Below are positions 43,599 through 55,170 of a DNA stretch of 64,000 bases, piece by piece. Location of the stretch: NCBI GenBank assembly GCA_944470555.2, contig OX104132.1, forward strand, positions 14,331,755 through 14,395,754. The letters run 5' to 3'. Position 1 is the stretch's first letter, and each line of letters starts with the position of its first letter. The stretch is from Heterobilharzia americana. Its lineage: Eukaryota; Platyhelminthes; Trematoda; Strigeidida; Schistosomatidae. The translations under genes were made by a program, and so were the position numbers. Below the pieces are notes generated by a model. The model was not told the origin of the DNA, made no database searches, and was given only the letters and a program-made list of their open reading frames with translations.

Positions 43599-44438
43599 AT
43601 GTCCGACCACACTCCTAAGCTTATTCATATTAAGCCGACTACGAACACGATCCAACTCATGCCATATTGGCCAGATAATTCAGAAACATGATTTCTGTAT
43701 GCCGAGGCCGATTTTCGAGAACAGGGTGTCTCAGATCCTCAATCTCGATTTCTTGCTGTCATACGTTCACTACCGCGAGAATTAAACAGGTATGTTACAG
43801 CACACATGTTTAATCCTGAAGTAAGTGATCCCTATGCACTTCTCAAGGCCGCACACTTGAAGAAAATCGATCTCACAGATCGCCAGCGCCTAGACGAATT
43901 ACTTCGTAACATCGAGCTAGGCAGCAACTCAGCCACTGAAGTCCTCGCACGCATGCGAGAAGTTATGGCTGCGCGAACATTCGACAATAACCTTTTCCGA
44001 GAACTATTTCCCTCAAAACTACCGCAACCGGTGCAAACCGTGTTGGTGACACTGCAGTCAGTCCCACTCGATGACCTGGCAACCTCGGCAGATAAAATAC
44101 TGGAGATTTCTAGCAGACCCGTCTCCAACGTACATTCTGTCTGCGACAAACCAGAACGCCAGGATTCAGAGGTGACGAAGCTGTGCAACTCTGTGAAACG
44201 GTTGCTACGATCTCGGAGTCCTAGATCACGTAGCACTTCACAGAAACGCACCTTGGCGCATCGCAGCAACTCGCGTGGCTGCCCCAAAACTAAACCTAAC
44301 AGGGTGGACAACCCTGAATGGTGCTGGTTTCATAATACTTACGGAGACGAAGCCAGAAAATGTCGGGAACCATGCCGTTTTAAGAAGGACACAGACTCGG
44401 GAAACGGTCAAGCCGGCACGTGCTCACGGCAACCGTAG
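43599..44438 (+). pseudogene. gag of Ty3/gypsy copy 1 (nonsense mutation)
   Basis: Starts MSDHTPKLI at 43599. An in-frame TGA at 43689-43691 replaces a Trp codon present in copy 2, leaving the rest (43806-44438) open. The C-terminal part has an RS-rich stretch and a CWFHNTYGDEARKC...C finger (Cys-His-Cys-Cys), the unusual gag zinc motif of the CsRn1 group. It overlaps pol by 19 nt, with pol in the -1 frame. Confidence 0.85.
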
Positions 44439-46029
44439 CCGGTGGAAACAGCCGTTTGGTCTACGTCACCGACGTTAAAACGAAGGTCCGCTACCTCGTC
44501 GACACCGGCGCAGAAGTTAGCGTTCCTCCCGCACCGACAGAGGAGCGTCATCACGACCCATCCTTCAATCTTCAAGCAGCCAACGGCAAGGCAATCACGA
44601 CATTCGGGAGACAGTATGCCTACCTCAACTTAGGTTTACGTAAACCTATCCACTGGATTTTCCCCCTTGCTGACGTCTCTATGCCCATCATTGGCATAGA
44701 TTTGCCAAGCCATTACGATCTACTCGTAGATGCTCGCCGTCGGCGACTGATAGATAACAACACAAAGTTGTCTATTGGCGGCGCCACCTATGTAGGTCCG
44801 AGTTTAGCCATCCTTAGAACTAAACAATCAGGCGACGCGTCCTACCAGGCAGTTCTGGAGAAATATCCAGGGTTGTGACAACCGACGCACACTCTTCCGT
44901 GCATAACCAGCAATGTCATACATCACGTGACAACCACAGGTCCACCTGTGGCATCCAAGGCACGCCGTCTGGCCCCCGACAAGCTCAAAACGGCGAAAAG
45001 CGAATTCAACCACATGCTCGAACTGGGCATTGTCAAACCGTCAAACAGCCCTTGGGCATCACCACTGCGCATGATTCCCAAAAAGGATAGCAACGACTGG
45101 CGCCCAACCGGTGATTACCAAAGGCTTAACGCCAAAACAACTCCGGACTGCTACCCGATACCTCACGTTTACGATTTGACTGCAACCTTATGCGGAATGA
45201 ACATTTTCTTCAGAATCGATTTGGTCAAAGCGCACAACTAGATACTTATGGCAGCAGAAGGTATCGCGAAAACAACCATTATTACTCCTTTCGGCATGCC
45301 ATTTGGTCTTCGGAATGCAGCACAAACATTCCAACGCTTTATGGATGATGTCTTCCGTGGTTTGAATCTTGTTCATGTCTACATCGACGACTGTCTAATT
45401 GCGAGTCCAGATAAGGAAACCCACCTTAATCATTTGGACCTGGCATTCGAAAGACTAAAAAACATGGCATCACAGTCAACTTACATAAGTGTGAAATAGG
45501 AGTTGAATCACTCAGCTTCCTTGGGCATACCATTGACAACAAAGGTACGCGCCCATTGAGAGATAAAGTAGTGGCTATCACGAACTATCCAGAGCCGACC
45601 ACTGTGAAACATCTCCGTACTTTCGATGCCCTGGTAAGTTATTACCGAGGGTTTATCCCTAACTGTGCCTCTGTCATGAGACCACTAACAGATCTACTTT
45701 GAGGAACTACGAAGTTCGTGACCCTGGACAACATGGCTGGACTTTCTTTCTCTAAAGTCAAGGAAGCCATTTCGAACGCAACCATGCTCATGCATCTCGA
45801 CCTCAATGCTTCTTTGAGTACTGCTGTTGATGCATCTGATTCACCAATTGGAGCAGTTTTGCAGCAATTGACTGACAACCAGTGGCAACCGTTAGCCTTT
45901 TTCTCGAGGCGGCTGCAAGACGCGGAAACAAGATACAGTACGTTTGGTAGGGAACTCCTAGCTTTGTACTGTTCTGTACGTCACCTTCGACATTCTGTGG
46001 AAGGCCGTGATTTCATTATTTTCACAGAC
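44420..46029 (+). pseudogene. pol of Ty3/gypsy copy 1 (protease, RT, partial RNase H)
   Basis: Protease has VDTGAEVSV. RT follows with YIDDCL as its catalytic box (about 45385). RNase H begins FFSRRLQDAETRYSTFGREL and breaks off at FTDG. Defects: TGA at 44876, TAG at 45240 in place of a Gln codon, a -1 frame step at 45457-45463 shared with copy 2, and TGA near 45700 in place of Arg. Integrase is absent. Confidence 0.85.
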
Positions 46030-46152
46030 GGCGAGAATGCTTGACCGGGTGCCTTCAGCTTAGCGATTCCAGTTGAAGTATCAAGGTCAGCATCAACGTC
46101 GAATGTGGTCAAACTCTAGGCTATTGATTTTGGTGACTTATGTGACGCTACA
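46030..46152 (-). repeat. Truncated 3' LTR (U3 start) of copy 2
   Basis: Reverse complement of 43127-43250 with a handful of mismatches. It begins right after the polypurine tract and ends at the junction with RNase H of copy 1. Confidence 0.85.
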
Positions 46153-46170
46153 GATCACTCCCCCTAGTTT
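46153..46170 (-). promoter_or_regulatory. Polypurine tract of copy 2
   Basis: The minus strand reads AAACTAGGGGGAGTGATC immediately before the LTR start TGTAGCG, the expected position for plus-strand priming. Confidence 0.75.
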
Positions 46171-46489
46171 GTTCGTGAGGACCCTAGGACGATACCAGCC
46201 GGAAGTAAAAACCCAGTGGTTTCTTCACTGGTAAAACTCTTCCGATGGGCTCACTGCGTGAAATAGCCGCTGGCTATCTTAACTTATTCTAGGGTGTCGT
46301 GGCAATTGAAAAATAAAATACGATAAATCAAGTTGTACGTCGATCGTTATCCTCAGTTTTCTCTTACGTTCCGTCCAGTGCTCGTTGCACCTGGAATATA
46401 AATGAAAGTAATGCCATGAAAAGCTGTTGCAAAATGGGAATTATCTATATATAAACATATCGAAAAATAAAAATTTACGCTTACTTTCA

Positions 46490-49400
46490 CCGCTAGGTTG
46501 AATACGACTTCAAATACCCCGGTAACCTGACGGTTCGACCTGATCGTGTTTTCTGTTGCGCCGATGGGTGTTGCAACTGTGCATTACCAGGGACATCGTC
46601 AAGAGTTTCGATAATTGAGCCATCCGTCGGTCGGCTGTAGCGAGCTGAAACGTCACTTATAATGGGTTTGCCTTCGAAATAAGCTGGTTTCAAACGGTCG
46701 ATACTGACAGTATCTTCACGTCCGTCTCGCTCAATTATAGAATTTCTCGTGTCGCTTAATCACTTTGAACGGCCCGTCGTAGGGTGGTTCAAGTGGTCGA
46801 CGAACAGCGTCGTGGCGAACAAACACGTGTGATGTCTTCTGTAAACTGGGGTGGACGAAAACATCAGTCGTTTGCGGTCTAATCGGAGAAGGCCTAACTG
46901 AACGCATTGCGTTTGTAAGCCTAGTCACGTAAGATGCCCTGTCGGAAACATGTTTGAAAGTTGAAGGGGAAACAAACTCACCTGGTAGGCGAAGAGTGGT
47001 CCCATAGACGAGTTCTGCAGGAGTGCATCCAGCATCAACTTTCAACGCGTTACGAATACCTAGTAGGACTAGAGGCAGAGCCTCGGTCCACTGAGGTATG
47101 TTTGTAGCTGAAAGGGAAGCTTTCAGCTGTCGATGGAAACGCTCTACCATGCCATTTGCTTGTGGATGGTAGGCTGTCGTTCGGAACCGAGTGCAACCTA
47201 AAAGTGCCGTTAGAGCGTGAAATAATCCACACTCAAATTGGCGCCCACGGTCGGTTGTGACGTAGATGGACATCCGAAGTTCGCGATCCATCTTTCGACG
47301 AAAACACGAGCAACTGTTTCGGCAGTAATATCTTAATAGGTACTGCTTCCGGCCATCGTGTGAAACGATCAACACAGTGAAAAGGTAGGTACATCCATTA
47401 GATTCTGGTAGGGGTCCTACAATATCTATATGGACGTGGTCGAAACGCATGTCTGGGGCTAGAAATGAGCCTAAAGGGCTTTTCGTGTGTCGCGTGACTT
47501 TACACTTTTGACAAGCTAAGCACGACTGGCCCACTCCTTAACGTCTTTGTTCATCCCAGGCCAGCAGAAACGTTGTGCGATAAGCCTAATGGTGGCTCGT
47601 ACACCTGGATGAGAGAGTTTGTGCAACGTATTGAAGACGTTGCGTCGACAACTCTTCGGAACTATTGGGCGTGGTTGACTAGCAGAGACATCGCACAAAA
47701 TTGTATCCTTGTCTGATCCAACAGGACAAAGTCGCAGTTTGAGAGTTGTGGACGACAACTCATGATGCAGCTCAAGGTCTTCCTTTTGACGCCGAGCTAG
47801 TTCAACGAGATCAATACCCTCGATATAGTTTATCGAAGCTATTCGAGATAGTGCGTCGGCTGCGGAGTTGTTTGCTCCAGAAATGTGGCGGATGTCTGAC
47901 GTGAACTGGGAAATGTAATCCAGCTGTCGCGACTCACGAGGGGAGTATTTGTCAGACGCCGAGCTGAGGGAAAACGTTAACGGTTTGTGGTCTGTGAAAA
48001 TAATGAAATCACGACCTTCCACAGAATGTCGAAAATGGCGTACAGAACAGTACATGGCTAGGAGTTCCCTACCAAATGTACTGTATCTTGTTTCCGCGTC
48101 TTGCAGCCGCCTCGAGAAAAAGGCTAACGGTTGCCACTGGTTGTCAGTCAACTGTTGCAAAACTGCTCCAATTGCTGAATCAGATGCATCAACAGCAATA
48201 CTCAAAGAGCATTGGGGTCATGATGCATAAGCATGGTTGCGTTCGAAATGGCTTCCTTGACTTTAGAGAAAGCAAGTCTAGCCGCGTTGTCCAGAGACAC
48301 GAACTTCGCAGTTCCTCGAAGTAGATCTGTGAGTGGTCTCATGACAGAGGCACAGTTAGGGATAAACCTTCGGTAATAACTTACCAGGCCATTGAAAGTG
48401 CGGAGATGTTTCACAGTGGTCGGCTCTGGATAGTTTGTGATAGCCGCCACTTTATCTCTCAATGGGCGTATACCTTTGTTGTCAATGGTATGCCCAAGGA
48501 AGCTGAGTGATTCAACTCCTATTTCACACTTCTGTAAGTTAACTGTGATGCCATGTTTTTTAGTCTTTCGAATGCGAGGTCCAAATGTTTAAGGTGTGTT
48601 TCCTTATCTGGACTCGCAATTAGACAGTCATCGATGTAGACATGAACAAAATTCAGACCACGGAAGACGTCGTCCATAAAGCGTTGGAATGTTTGTGCTG
48701 CATTCCGAAGACCAAATGGCATGCCAAAAGGAGTAATAATGGCTGTTTTCGCGATATCTTCTGCTGCCATAGGTATCTGGTTGTACGCTTTGACCAAGTC
48801 GATTTTGAAGAAAATGTTCATTCCGCATAAGGTTGCGGTCAAGTCGTAAACGTGGGTATAGGGTAGCAGTCCGGAGTTGTTTTGGCGTTAAGCCTTCGGT
48901 AATCACCGGTTGGACGCCAGTCGTTGCTATCCTTTTTGGGAACCATGTGCAATGGCGATGCCCAAGGACTGTTTGACGGTCTGATAATGCCCAGTTCGAG
49001 CATGTGGTCGAATTCATTTTTCGCCGTTTGAGCTTATCGGGGGCTAAACGGCGAGCTTTGGATGCCACAGGTGGACCTGTGGTTGTGACGTGATGCATAA
49101 CATTGCTGGTTATGCACGGAAGAGTGTGCTTCGGTTGTAACTCTGGATATTTCTCCAGAACTGCCTGGTAGGACGCGTCGCCTGATTGTTTAGTCCTAAC
49201 GATGGCTAAACTCGGACCTACATAGGTGGTGCCGCCAATAGATAACTTTGTGTTGTTATCTATCAGTCGTCGACGGCGAGCATCTACGAGTAGATCGTAA
49301 TGGTTTAGCAAATCTATGCCAATGATGGGCATAGAGACGTCAGCAAGGAGGAAAATCCAGTGAATAGGTTTGCGTAAACCTAAGTTGAGGTAGGCATACC

Positions 49401-49593
49401 GTCTCCCGAATGTCGCGATTGCCTTGCCGTTGGCTGCTTGAAGATTGAAGGATGGGTCGTGATGACGCTCCTTTGTCGTTGCTGGAAGAACGCTAACTTC
49501 TGCGCCGGTGTCGACGAGGTAGCGGACTTTCGTTTTAATGTCGGTGACGTAGAGCAAACGGCTTTTTCCGCCGGCTACGGTTGCCGTGAGCAC
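46490..49593 (-). pseudogene. pol of Ty3/gypsy copy 2 (multiple frameshifts)
   Basis: Protease (VDTGAEVSVLPAT, 49.5 kb) and RT (YIDDCL, about 48.64 kb) are followed by RNase H (TDHKPLTFSL, 47.98 kb). Integrase has an HPGVRATIR...FCWPGM zinc-binding half, HIDIVGPLP (first Asp), TTDRGRQFE (second Asp) and [15 protein letters not shown] (Glu). Frame breaks lie in the protease-RT linker (about 49.0 kb), at 48555-48561, near 48207, near 47525 and inside integrase (about 47.3-47.4 kb). The pol end is at 46493. Confidence 0.85.
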
Positions 49594-50412
49594 GTGCCGG
49601 CGTGACCGTTTCCCGAGTTTGTGTCCTTCTTAAAACGGCATGGTTTACGACATTTTCTGGCTTCATCCCCGTAAGTGTTATGAAACCAGCACCATTCAGG
49701 GTTTTCCACCCTGTTGGGTTTCGTTTTAGGGCTACCACGCGACTTGCTGCGATGCGCCAAGGTGCGTTTCTGTGAAGTGCTACGTGATCTAGGACTTCGA
49801 GATCGTAGCAACCGTTTCACAGAGTTGCACAACTTGGTCACCTCTGAATCCTGGCGCTCTGGTTTGTCGCAGATAGAATATACGTTGGAGACGGGTCTGC
49901 TGGATATCTCCAGTATTTTATCTGCTGAGGCTGCCAGGTCGTCGAGTGGGACTGACTGCAGTGTCACCAACACGGTTTGCACCGGTTGTGGTAGTTTCGA
50001 GAGAAATAGTTCTCGGAAAAACATCGTCAAATGTTCGTGCACCGATTACTTCTCGCATGCGTGCGAGGACTTCAGTAGCTGAGTGGCTGCCTAGCTCGAT
50101 GTTACGAAGCAATTCGTCTAGACGTTGGCGATCTGTGAGATCGCTTTTCTTCAAGAGTGCGGCCTTTAGAAGTGCATAAGGGTCACTTACTTCAGGATTA
50201 AACATGTTTGCTGTAACATACCTGTTTAATTCTCGCGGTAGTGAACGTATGACAGCAAGAAATCGAGATTGAGGATCTGAGACACCCTGTTCTCGAAAAT
50301 CGGCCTCGGCATACAGAAACCATGTTTCTGCATTGTCTGGCCAATATGGCACGAGTTGGATCGTGTTCGTAGTCGGCTTAATACGAATAAGCTTGGGAGT
50401 GTGGTCGGACAT
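49575..50412 (-). pseudogene. gag of Ty3/gypsy copy 2 (frameshift)
   Basis: Starts MSDHTPKLIRIKP at 50412 and keeps the Trp codon that is mutated in copy 1. A net 2-bp deletion near 50020 breaks the frame. The C-terminal half retains the RS-rich region and the CWFHNTYGDEARKC CHCC finger. Confidence 0.85.
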
Positions 50413-50522
50413 GAGAAAGTGTAGTAAATGGATATATAAATGTTATCGAAATGAAACCAAAATACAAATATAAAATGGAACAGGCTCACCAATTCAATAC
50501 TTGTTATTGGTCGGGATATGTG

Positions 50523-50540
50523 ATCACGTCGGGCTCACAA
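50523..50540 (-). promoter_or_regulatory. Primer-binding site of copy 2
   Basis: The same 18 bases as in copy 1, inverted, with the same two differences from the expected tRNA-Trp complement. Both copies were therefore probably copied with this site already in place. Confidence 0.6.
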
Positions 50541-51454
50541 AATTAAGATGTGTCCTGGTGCGAAATGACAGACGCAAAGAAGAAACACTAATTATTCGAA
50601 CTTATTATATACCCAAGAATACGATACCAAGGATGAAAACTTACATCGAGAGAAGGCACATCGGTCGATTGGCTTCCCAGAGGCTTTCAACAACCAGGGT
50701 CACTTCGTCTCCCAGATACAAATGGGGAATAAGTTTGTTTTCATGTTTTAAATTTTGTATGTGCTTTGAAGTTTCCGTAGCAGTTGGATTAGTTTGAAGG
50801 GTAGGGTTCCTAGAACAACGAACAAACTTCCATCTTCACCCTGGCTTACGACATCCTAGTAAGTAGTAAATTAGTAAACCACACGAGATTGTCATAAACT
50901 AGGTGATGCACCAGGACTTTGGGTGATCTTTGCCCGTCAAAATGTCAGGCTGGTTATCGTTTACGTTTTACATCTCGACTAGATTCGAGTAATGCAAAAC
51001 TTTCCTGAATATTTTAGAGAGGAAACAGAAATATGCTTCCGAACGAATGGACCAGCATCGCACGATAAAAAGTCCTGAGATTTGTTACAACTTTTTAAGC
51101 TTCATCGGGCACTTAACTGGAAACTAGAGCATCAAACCGGTCACTGATGAAGTCCAAGCTAGAACACTATCCATTGCCAAATTCATTCGAGAAGCTACTT
51201 TGATTTCTAGGACTGTCAATGTTTACTGCTGATTTATCCAAATCTATACTGTTGGCTTGAAACTATTAACTGATTACTTATATGAACGTTCCTGTCCTCT
51301 TCATCTATCTACCAAGGCCACACAAGAATTTGGACAAGCTAAACTCCTCTTGTATGAAAACACATTACTGTTCAAGAAAGATGTTGGCCCCCCACCCCCC
51401 TTCCCTTATAACTAATGAGAGGTGTGCACGGTGTCATTCCATTGATACAGTATT

Positions 51455-51600
51455 ATTTTCTGGATGATGTTTCGAGCAAAACTGATTGTCCATAGTCATA
51501 TCAAAGTAATCACACGACTTTCAGACTTCACTTGTATAGTCTAACAGTTCCCCATTCTTTTATTTTAATGGTTATAAAATTTCCAAAAATAAGTGAAATA
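51455..51600 (-). repeat. Penelope-like 3' UTR remnant in unit S
   Basis: Similar to 2250-2400 (GATACAGTATTATTT, TTTCGAGCA, TCATATCAA, TAATTACACA-like blocks in the same order). The same block recurs at about 59340-59490 and inverted at about 62700-62850. Confidence 0.6.
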
Positions 51601-51842
51601 TCATTCGTGTTATATGTGTCACATGACGACACATGTTTGCACGTTTAGTGTTTGATTGCTTGAGTTCAGTATTTTGCATCAGTTGGAAGGGTTGTTGATT
51701 TAAGCAACTTGACAGAGAGGTGAATGGATTATGGTGTGTGTGTGTGTGTGTGTGTGATGCGTACTGTTGAATGATAATGTGGTTGTTATGAATTAGATTA
51801 GTTGTGAAATTCGAAGACCCTATCCAGACTCTATCTAGACTC

Positions 51843-51924
51843 GACGGGGTGGCCGAGTGGTTAAGGCGATGGACTGCTAATCCATTGGGGTTTCCCCGCG
51901 TGGGTTCGAATCCCATCCCCGTCG
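51843..51924 (+). tRNA. tRNA-Ser (anticodon GCT), copy 1
   Basis: 82 nt. Acceptor stem GACGGGG/CCCCGTC, D-arm GGCCGAGTGGTTAAGGC, anticodon stem ATGGA/TCCAT around CTGCTAA (GCT), long variable arm GGGG/CCCC typical of tRNA-Ser, T-arm with TTCGAAT, discriminator G. Internal A and B boxes are intact. It reads AGC/AGT serine codons. It is embedded in repeat unit S, so it may have been amplified with it. Confidence 0.9.
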
Positions 51925-52789
51925 GAAGGCTTTTCCGCACAGGTAAAACCACCACATACACAGTGTTGCATGTCGGTATCCAGTGCGGTTCGCAGCATCC
52001 ACTTGATTCACTTTCATATGTGAAAAGCATCGGAGTTAGGATTGCTTACGTGGTCGCCTCGTCAGAGCATACCATGTCATACCATGTACACTGTAATCAC
52101 TATAATACTTCTACACGGCTTGACATCACTATAGTCGTCAAAATTGTTGCCTTCAAAACTTGGTTTCGAGAATCCAGTTGCTTTCTAGCGTCCGACTTCT
52201 AAGGAAACCTGAAAGCTGCTCGTTGTTCATGGCAGTTCAAATGCAAAACATGGTGTTAACTATAACACCCTGTCACTATATTGTCAGACAGAACAGAACC
52301 ATACTACTCAAAATGCTTTTCAGAATGAGTGGCATTAGAAAACTCTGATGTGATACAAATATTCCACAGTCCCAGGAGGTTGTACACAAATATTTTTGAA
52401 GAGGTTAACAAAAGCTGTTGCAATAAGAGTCTATGTACGGCAGAACTATTTACCATAGTATCCCTATTGCCTGTAGATGGACTGCTATTGTTGAATGTGG
52501 TTGCGGGGAAAATGAGCTATCTGTATATCAATTTATAGGCTATCTGCTCATTATTGCTACCTAGAGATTCTGTTGGCTGCTATATGTGAAATCAAGTTTC
52601 CTGTCATCGTTTTCGATCAGTTAGCAGCACCATATACGTTCGTCTTTCGTTGTTCGGTAGCTGTTGATTAAGCTTAACCAACAGGAAAAGACAGAGAATG
52701 AATCAAAGTTGGTTGGATTCTCGAAGCTGATTTCATATTTTTAACAACGATAAGAATAGAAATAATAAAATAAACAATAATAATTACAG

Positions 52790-52945
52790 CAATGGTGATG
52801 ATAATACTACTACTACTCACACTACTACCAATTATAATAGTAATAATGATGATGATGATGACAATAATAATAATAATAACGATAATAATAATAATAACGA
52901 TAATAATAATAATAACAATAATACTAGTAATAATAATTACAGCTT
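52790..52945. repeat. AAT/GAT-rich low-complexity tract
   Basis: Runs of AATAATAAT with GATGATGAT. It directly abuts the 3' end of the non-LTR fragment that follows and is likely its microsatellite tail. Mirrored at about 61360-61515. Confidence 0.9.
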
Positions 52946-53517
52946 TATTCTGAAAGCTAAGTCGGGATTACTCTGCAGAATTTTCATCACGTCATAGCAT
53001 CAATTGGATAAAGACAGTGTATATGTATACATAGCAAAGTGGAATAAGTAGAAATTACATGAAGAAAGGATAAAAATATTCTCTCTATCTACAACTTTCT
53101 CCAAAATCCACAGTCAATTTAGGTGGACAATCACACCGGCAATTCGATTTTTAATACGTAAAAAGTGACACGCTCATCTTCAGTCAGTTCGCTTTCAAAA
53201 GCAGAAGTAATTTCATTTCTAATACTCTCTTCATCACACACCAGACGAGCTAAATACGGTGTCGTAGAGTTTTTATATTTTGTAGTACGTGCATGGAGTC
53301 TTATGTACTTGCTCATCGTCTTTCCAGATGACCCACACGCAGAGAGCTTTGAGTGAAGAGGATGTTGGTCATCTGATAAAATAACTCCTGCCAGATGTTT
53401 ATATGAGTTAATATGTTGATCCACAAGCGTTTTAACTAGAAGGTTGAGGGGTACACCACTAGTTCTGCTGACAGTCTTCAAAGTTCTACGCAATATAGCA
53501 TAGTCCTTTTTCAGCAA
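52946..53517 (-). mobile_element. Non-LTR retrotransposon 3' fragment (probable CR1-like RT C terminus)
   Basis: A minus-strand frame at 53131-53517 (128 aa) contains HPLHSKLSACGSSGKTMSKY, RLHARTTKYKNSTTPYLARL and CDEESIRNE. This resembles C-terminal ends of CR1/Jockey-type RTs. It is followed by a 3' UTR with GAATAAAGCTGTAATT and an ATT tail. The exact family assignment is uncertain. Confidence 0.55.
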
Positions 53518-53646
53518 CCCAAGAAAAAAATAACTGCCATGAACAACGAGCAGCTTTCAGGTTTCCTGAGAAGTCAGACGCTAGATAGCAACTGGATTCT
53601 CGAAACCAAATTTTGAAGGCAACAATTTTGACGACTATACTGGTTA

Positions 53647-54237
53647 AAACAGCGTTATGAGAAGACGAAGATTATCTGAAACATGTGAGGTATTAGCGCT
53701 ATACATTTCGGACAGTTCGATCATACATGAACTTGTCGAACTATTTATGTGAAAATTTACGAAAAGATTCAATGAAGTTAATAGGAAACAAAAACAAATG
53801 ACCTCAGAAGATCTGATAAGTGCAGGTGACAAACATCCATCCTCGTCTATCGCTAAACATATATTAGAAACTAACCATAGGATAGACATGAAAACAGCCT
53901 TTAAAGTACTACATAAAAGTGGTCATAGCCGAGTGCTTAAATTTATTGAAGCTCTTGCCACCGTGAATTCAAACCTCCTTTATGTATACAAAAACAATTT
54001 GTACTCACGTTGAACCTACCTTGGTAGTATTGATTTTGATTTTCATACTGAGAGTAACGTTTTTTCCGTTTCCTCTCCCTTCCTATTCCTATGTTTCCTA
54101 TCAACTTCATTGAATCATTTTGTAAATTTTCACATAAATAGTTCTACAAGTCCATGTGTGATGAAATTGTTCGAAATATGTAGGGTTAATGCATCATATT
54201 TTTCAGATAATCTTCGTCTTCTCATTACGCTGTTTAG
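53647..54237. repeat. Innermost diverged inverted repeat of unit S
   Basis: 53647-53789 and 54094-54237 are reverse complements at roughly 80% similarity (AACAGCG...GAGAAGACGAAGATTATCTGA; GAAGTTRATAGGAAAC). They flank the Penelope-like GIY-YIG piece. Confidence 0.8.
53798..54030 (+). mobile_element. Penelope-like GIY-YIG endonuclease C-terminal piece
   Basis: Encodes SSSIAKHILETNHRIDMKTA and RVLKFIEALATVN, matching the conserved ETxHxxD and R-x-EA-x-x-I blocks at the end of Penelope-like GIY-YIG domains. A frameshift follows. The GIY and YIG motifs themselves are absent. Confidence 0.65.
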
Positions 54238-54476
54238 ATTTATCAATAGAACCAGTTGCTTTGAACTAATAGTGGCGTCAGGCCGTGTAGAAGTATTATA
54301 GTGATTACAGTGTACATGGTATGACATGGTATGCTCTGACGAGGCGACCACGTAAGCAATCCTAACTCCGATGCTTTTCACATATGAAAGTGAATCAAGT
54401 GGATGCTGCGAACCGCACTGGATACCGACATGCAACACTGTGTATGTGGTGGTTTTACCTGTGCGGAAAAGCCTTC

Positions 54477-54558
54477 CGACGGGGATGGGATTCGAACCCA
54501 CGCGGGGAAACCCCAATGGATTAGCAGTCCATCGCCTTAACCACTCGGCCACCCCGTC
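54477..54558 (-). tRNA. tRNA-Ser (anticodon GCT), copy 2
   Basis: Identical to copy 1 over all 82 nt, inverted, in the shortened right arm of unit S. Both internal promoter boxes are intact. Confidence 0.9.
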
Positions 54559-54760
54559 GAGTCTAGATAGAGTCTGGATAGGGTCTTCGAATTTCACAAC
54601 TAATCTAATTCATAACAACCACATTATCATTCAACAGTACGCATCACACACACACACACACACACCATAATCCATTCACCTCTCTGTCAAGTTGCTTAAA
54701 TCAACAACCCTTCCAACTGATGCAAAATACTGAACTCAAGCAATCAAACACTAAACGTGC

Positions 54761-55170
54761 CGACATTTATCGCCTCTTTCGATCACAATCACCCAGCACC
54801 TAGTCAAACATCAGTAGCGTCATCCCTTTTTTATCCTACCATGCCGTCAGAAATAAGATGCTACGGCGCATACGCAGACAATATCAGACGCGTATTCCTT
54901 CATGGATATATGAATGTATGACGAACTATTTAGTGAAGTGTTGAAAGAAGCACCTCCCTATTTCCTCCTCTATGAGAGATAATATGTGAAAGGAATTCAT
55001 CTTTGAATTTTCAGTTTTCTGCCAGTGTTTTGGCAACTGTTTGGGTGAAATATGTAGAGATGCGACCACAACTAGCTAGTAAGTGAACCTATTTGGATAT
55101 TTAAAAGTATGATGAGAAGTATTTTGAGGACGCAGAGGTGGGATAATATCAGTGGGAATATAAGTGAATC
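54761..55170. other. Sequence between unit S and the RTE element
   Basis: A short plus-strand frame (MYDELFSEVLKEAPPYFLLYER-like, about 54910-54985) is not assignable. Nothing else recognised. Confidence 0.4.

Larger units (their letters stand above)
43127..46029 (+). mobile_element. CsRn1/Boudicca-like Ty3/gypsy element, copy 1, 3'-truncated
   Basis: Order: 5' LTR (from TGTAGCGTCACA at 43127), tRNA-Trp-type primer site, gag with CHCC finger, protease, RT and part of RNase H. It stops abruptly inside RNase H, where an inverted copy begins. Several nonsense changes and a retained frameshift mean it cannot encode an intact polyprotein. Confidence 0.88.
46030..50636 (-). mobile_element. CsRn1/Boudicca-like Ty3/gypsy element, copy 2, LTRs truncated
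   Basis: On the minus strand: residual 5' LTR end (50636-50541), primer site, gag, protease, RT, RNase H, integrase, a GRTVRLPGYLKSY-type pol end, polypurine tract, and only the first 123 bases of the 3' LTR. Copy 1 and copy 2 face each other tail to tail and differ at roughly 5-10% of residues. They are diverged copies of one family, not a fresh duplication. Confidence 0.88.
52130..53639. repeat. Inner inverted repeat of unit S (about 108-bp arms)
   Basis: 52130-52237 and 53532-53639 are reverse complements with few mismatches (TATAGTCGTCAAAATTGTTG to CATGGCAGTT). The interval between holds short ORFs, an AAT-rich tract and a non-LTR 3' fragment. Confidence 0.85.
50640..54760. repeat. Composite palindromic unit S (inverted copy at 59538-63650)
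   Basis: Arm a (50640-52110), a centre (52110-54290) and a shortened inverted arm (54290-54760) form a hairpin-like unit. The whole unit is repeated as reverse complement at about 59538-63650; translated pieces in the two copies are identical wherever I compared them. It starts where LTR sequence of Ty3/gypsy copy 2 stops, and ends at CTAAACGTGC. Confidence 0.9.

Noticed and set aside
43806..50412. Functional retroviral-type gag-pol
   Set aside because: Both copies have several stops or frameshifts, truncated LTRs, and no single copy has all domains in frame.
51141..51190. CTGATGA in arm a (ACTGATGAAGTCC) as a possible hammerhead
   Set aside because: No complementary helix II strand and no GAAA at the required distance; no helix I partner. 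The similar motif at about 36477 fails in the same way.
51804..52202. A 132-codon ORF over the tRNA-Ser region and its mirror copies
   Set aside because: It reads through the tRNA gene and flanks, has no recognisable domain, and is explained by the tRNA.
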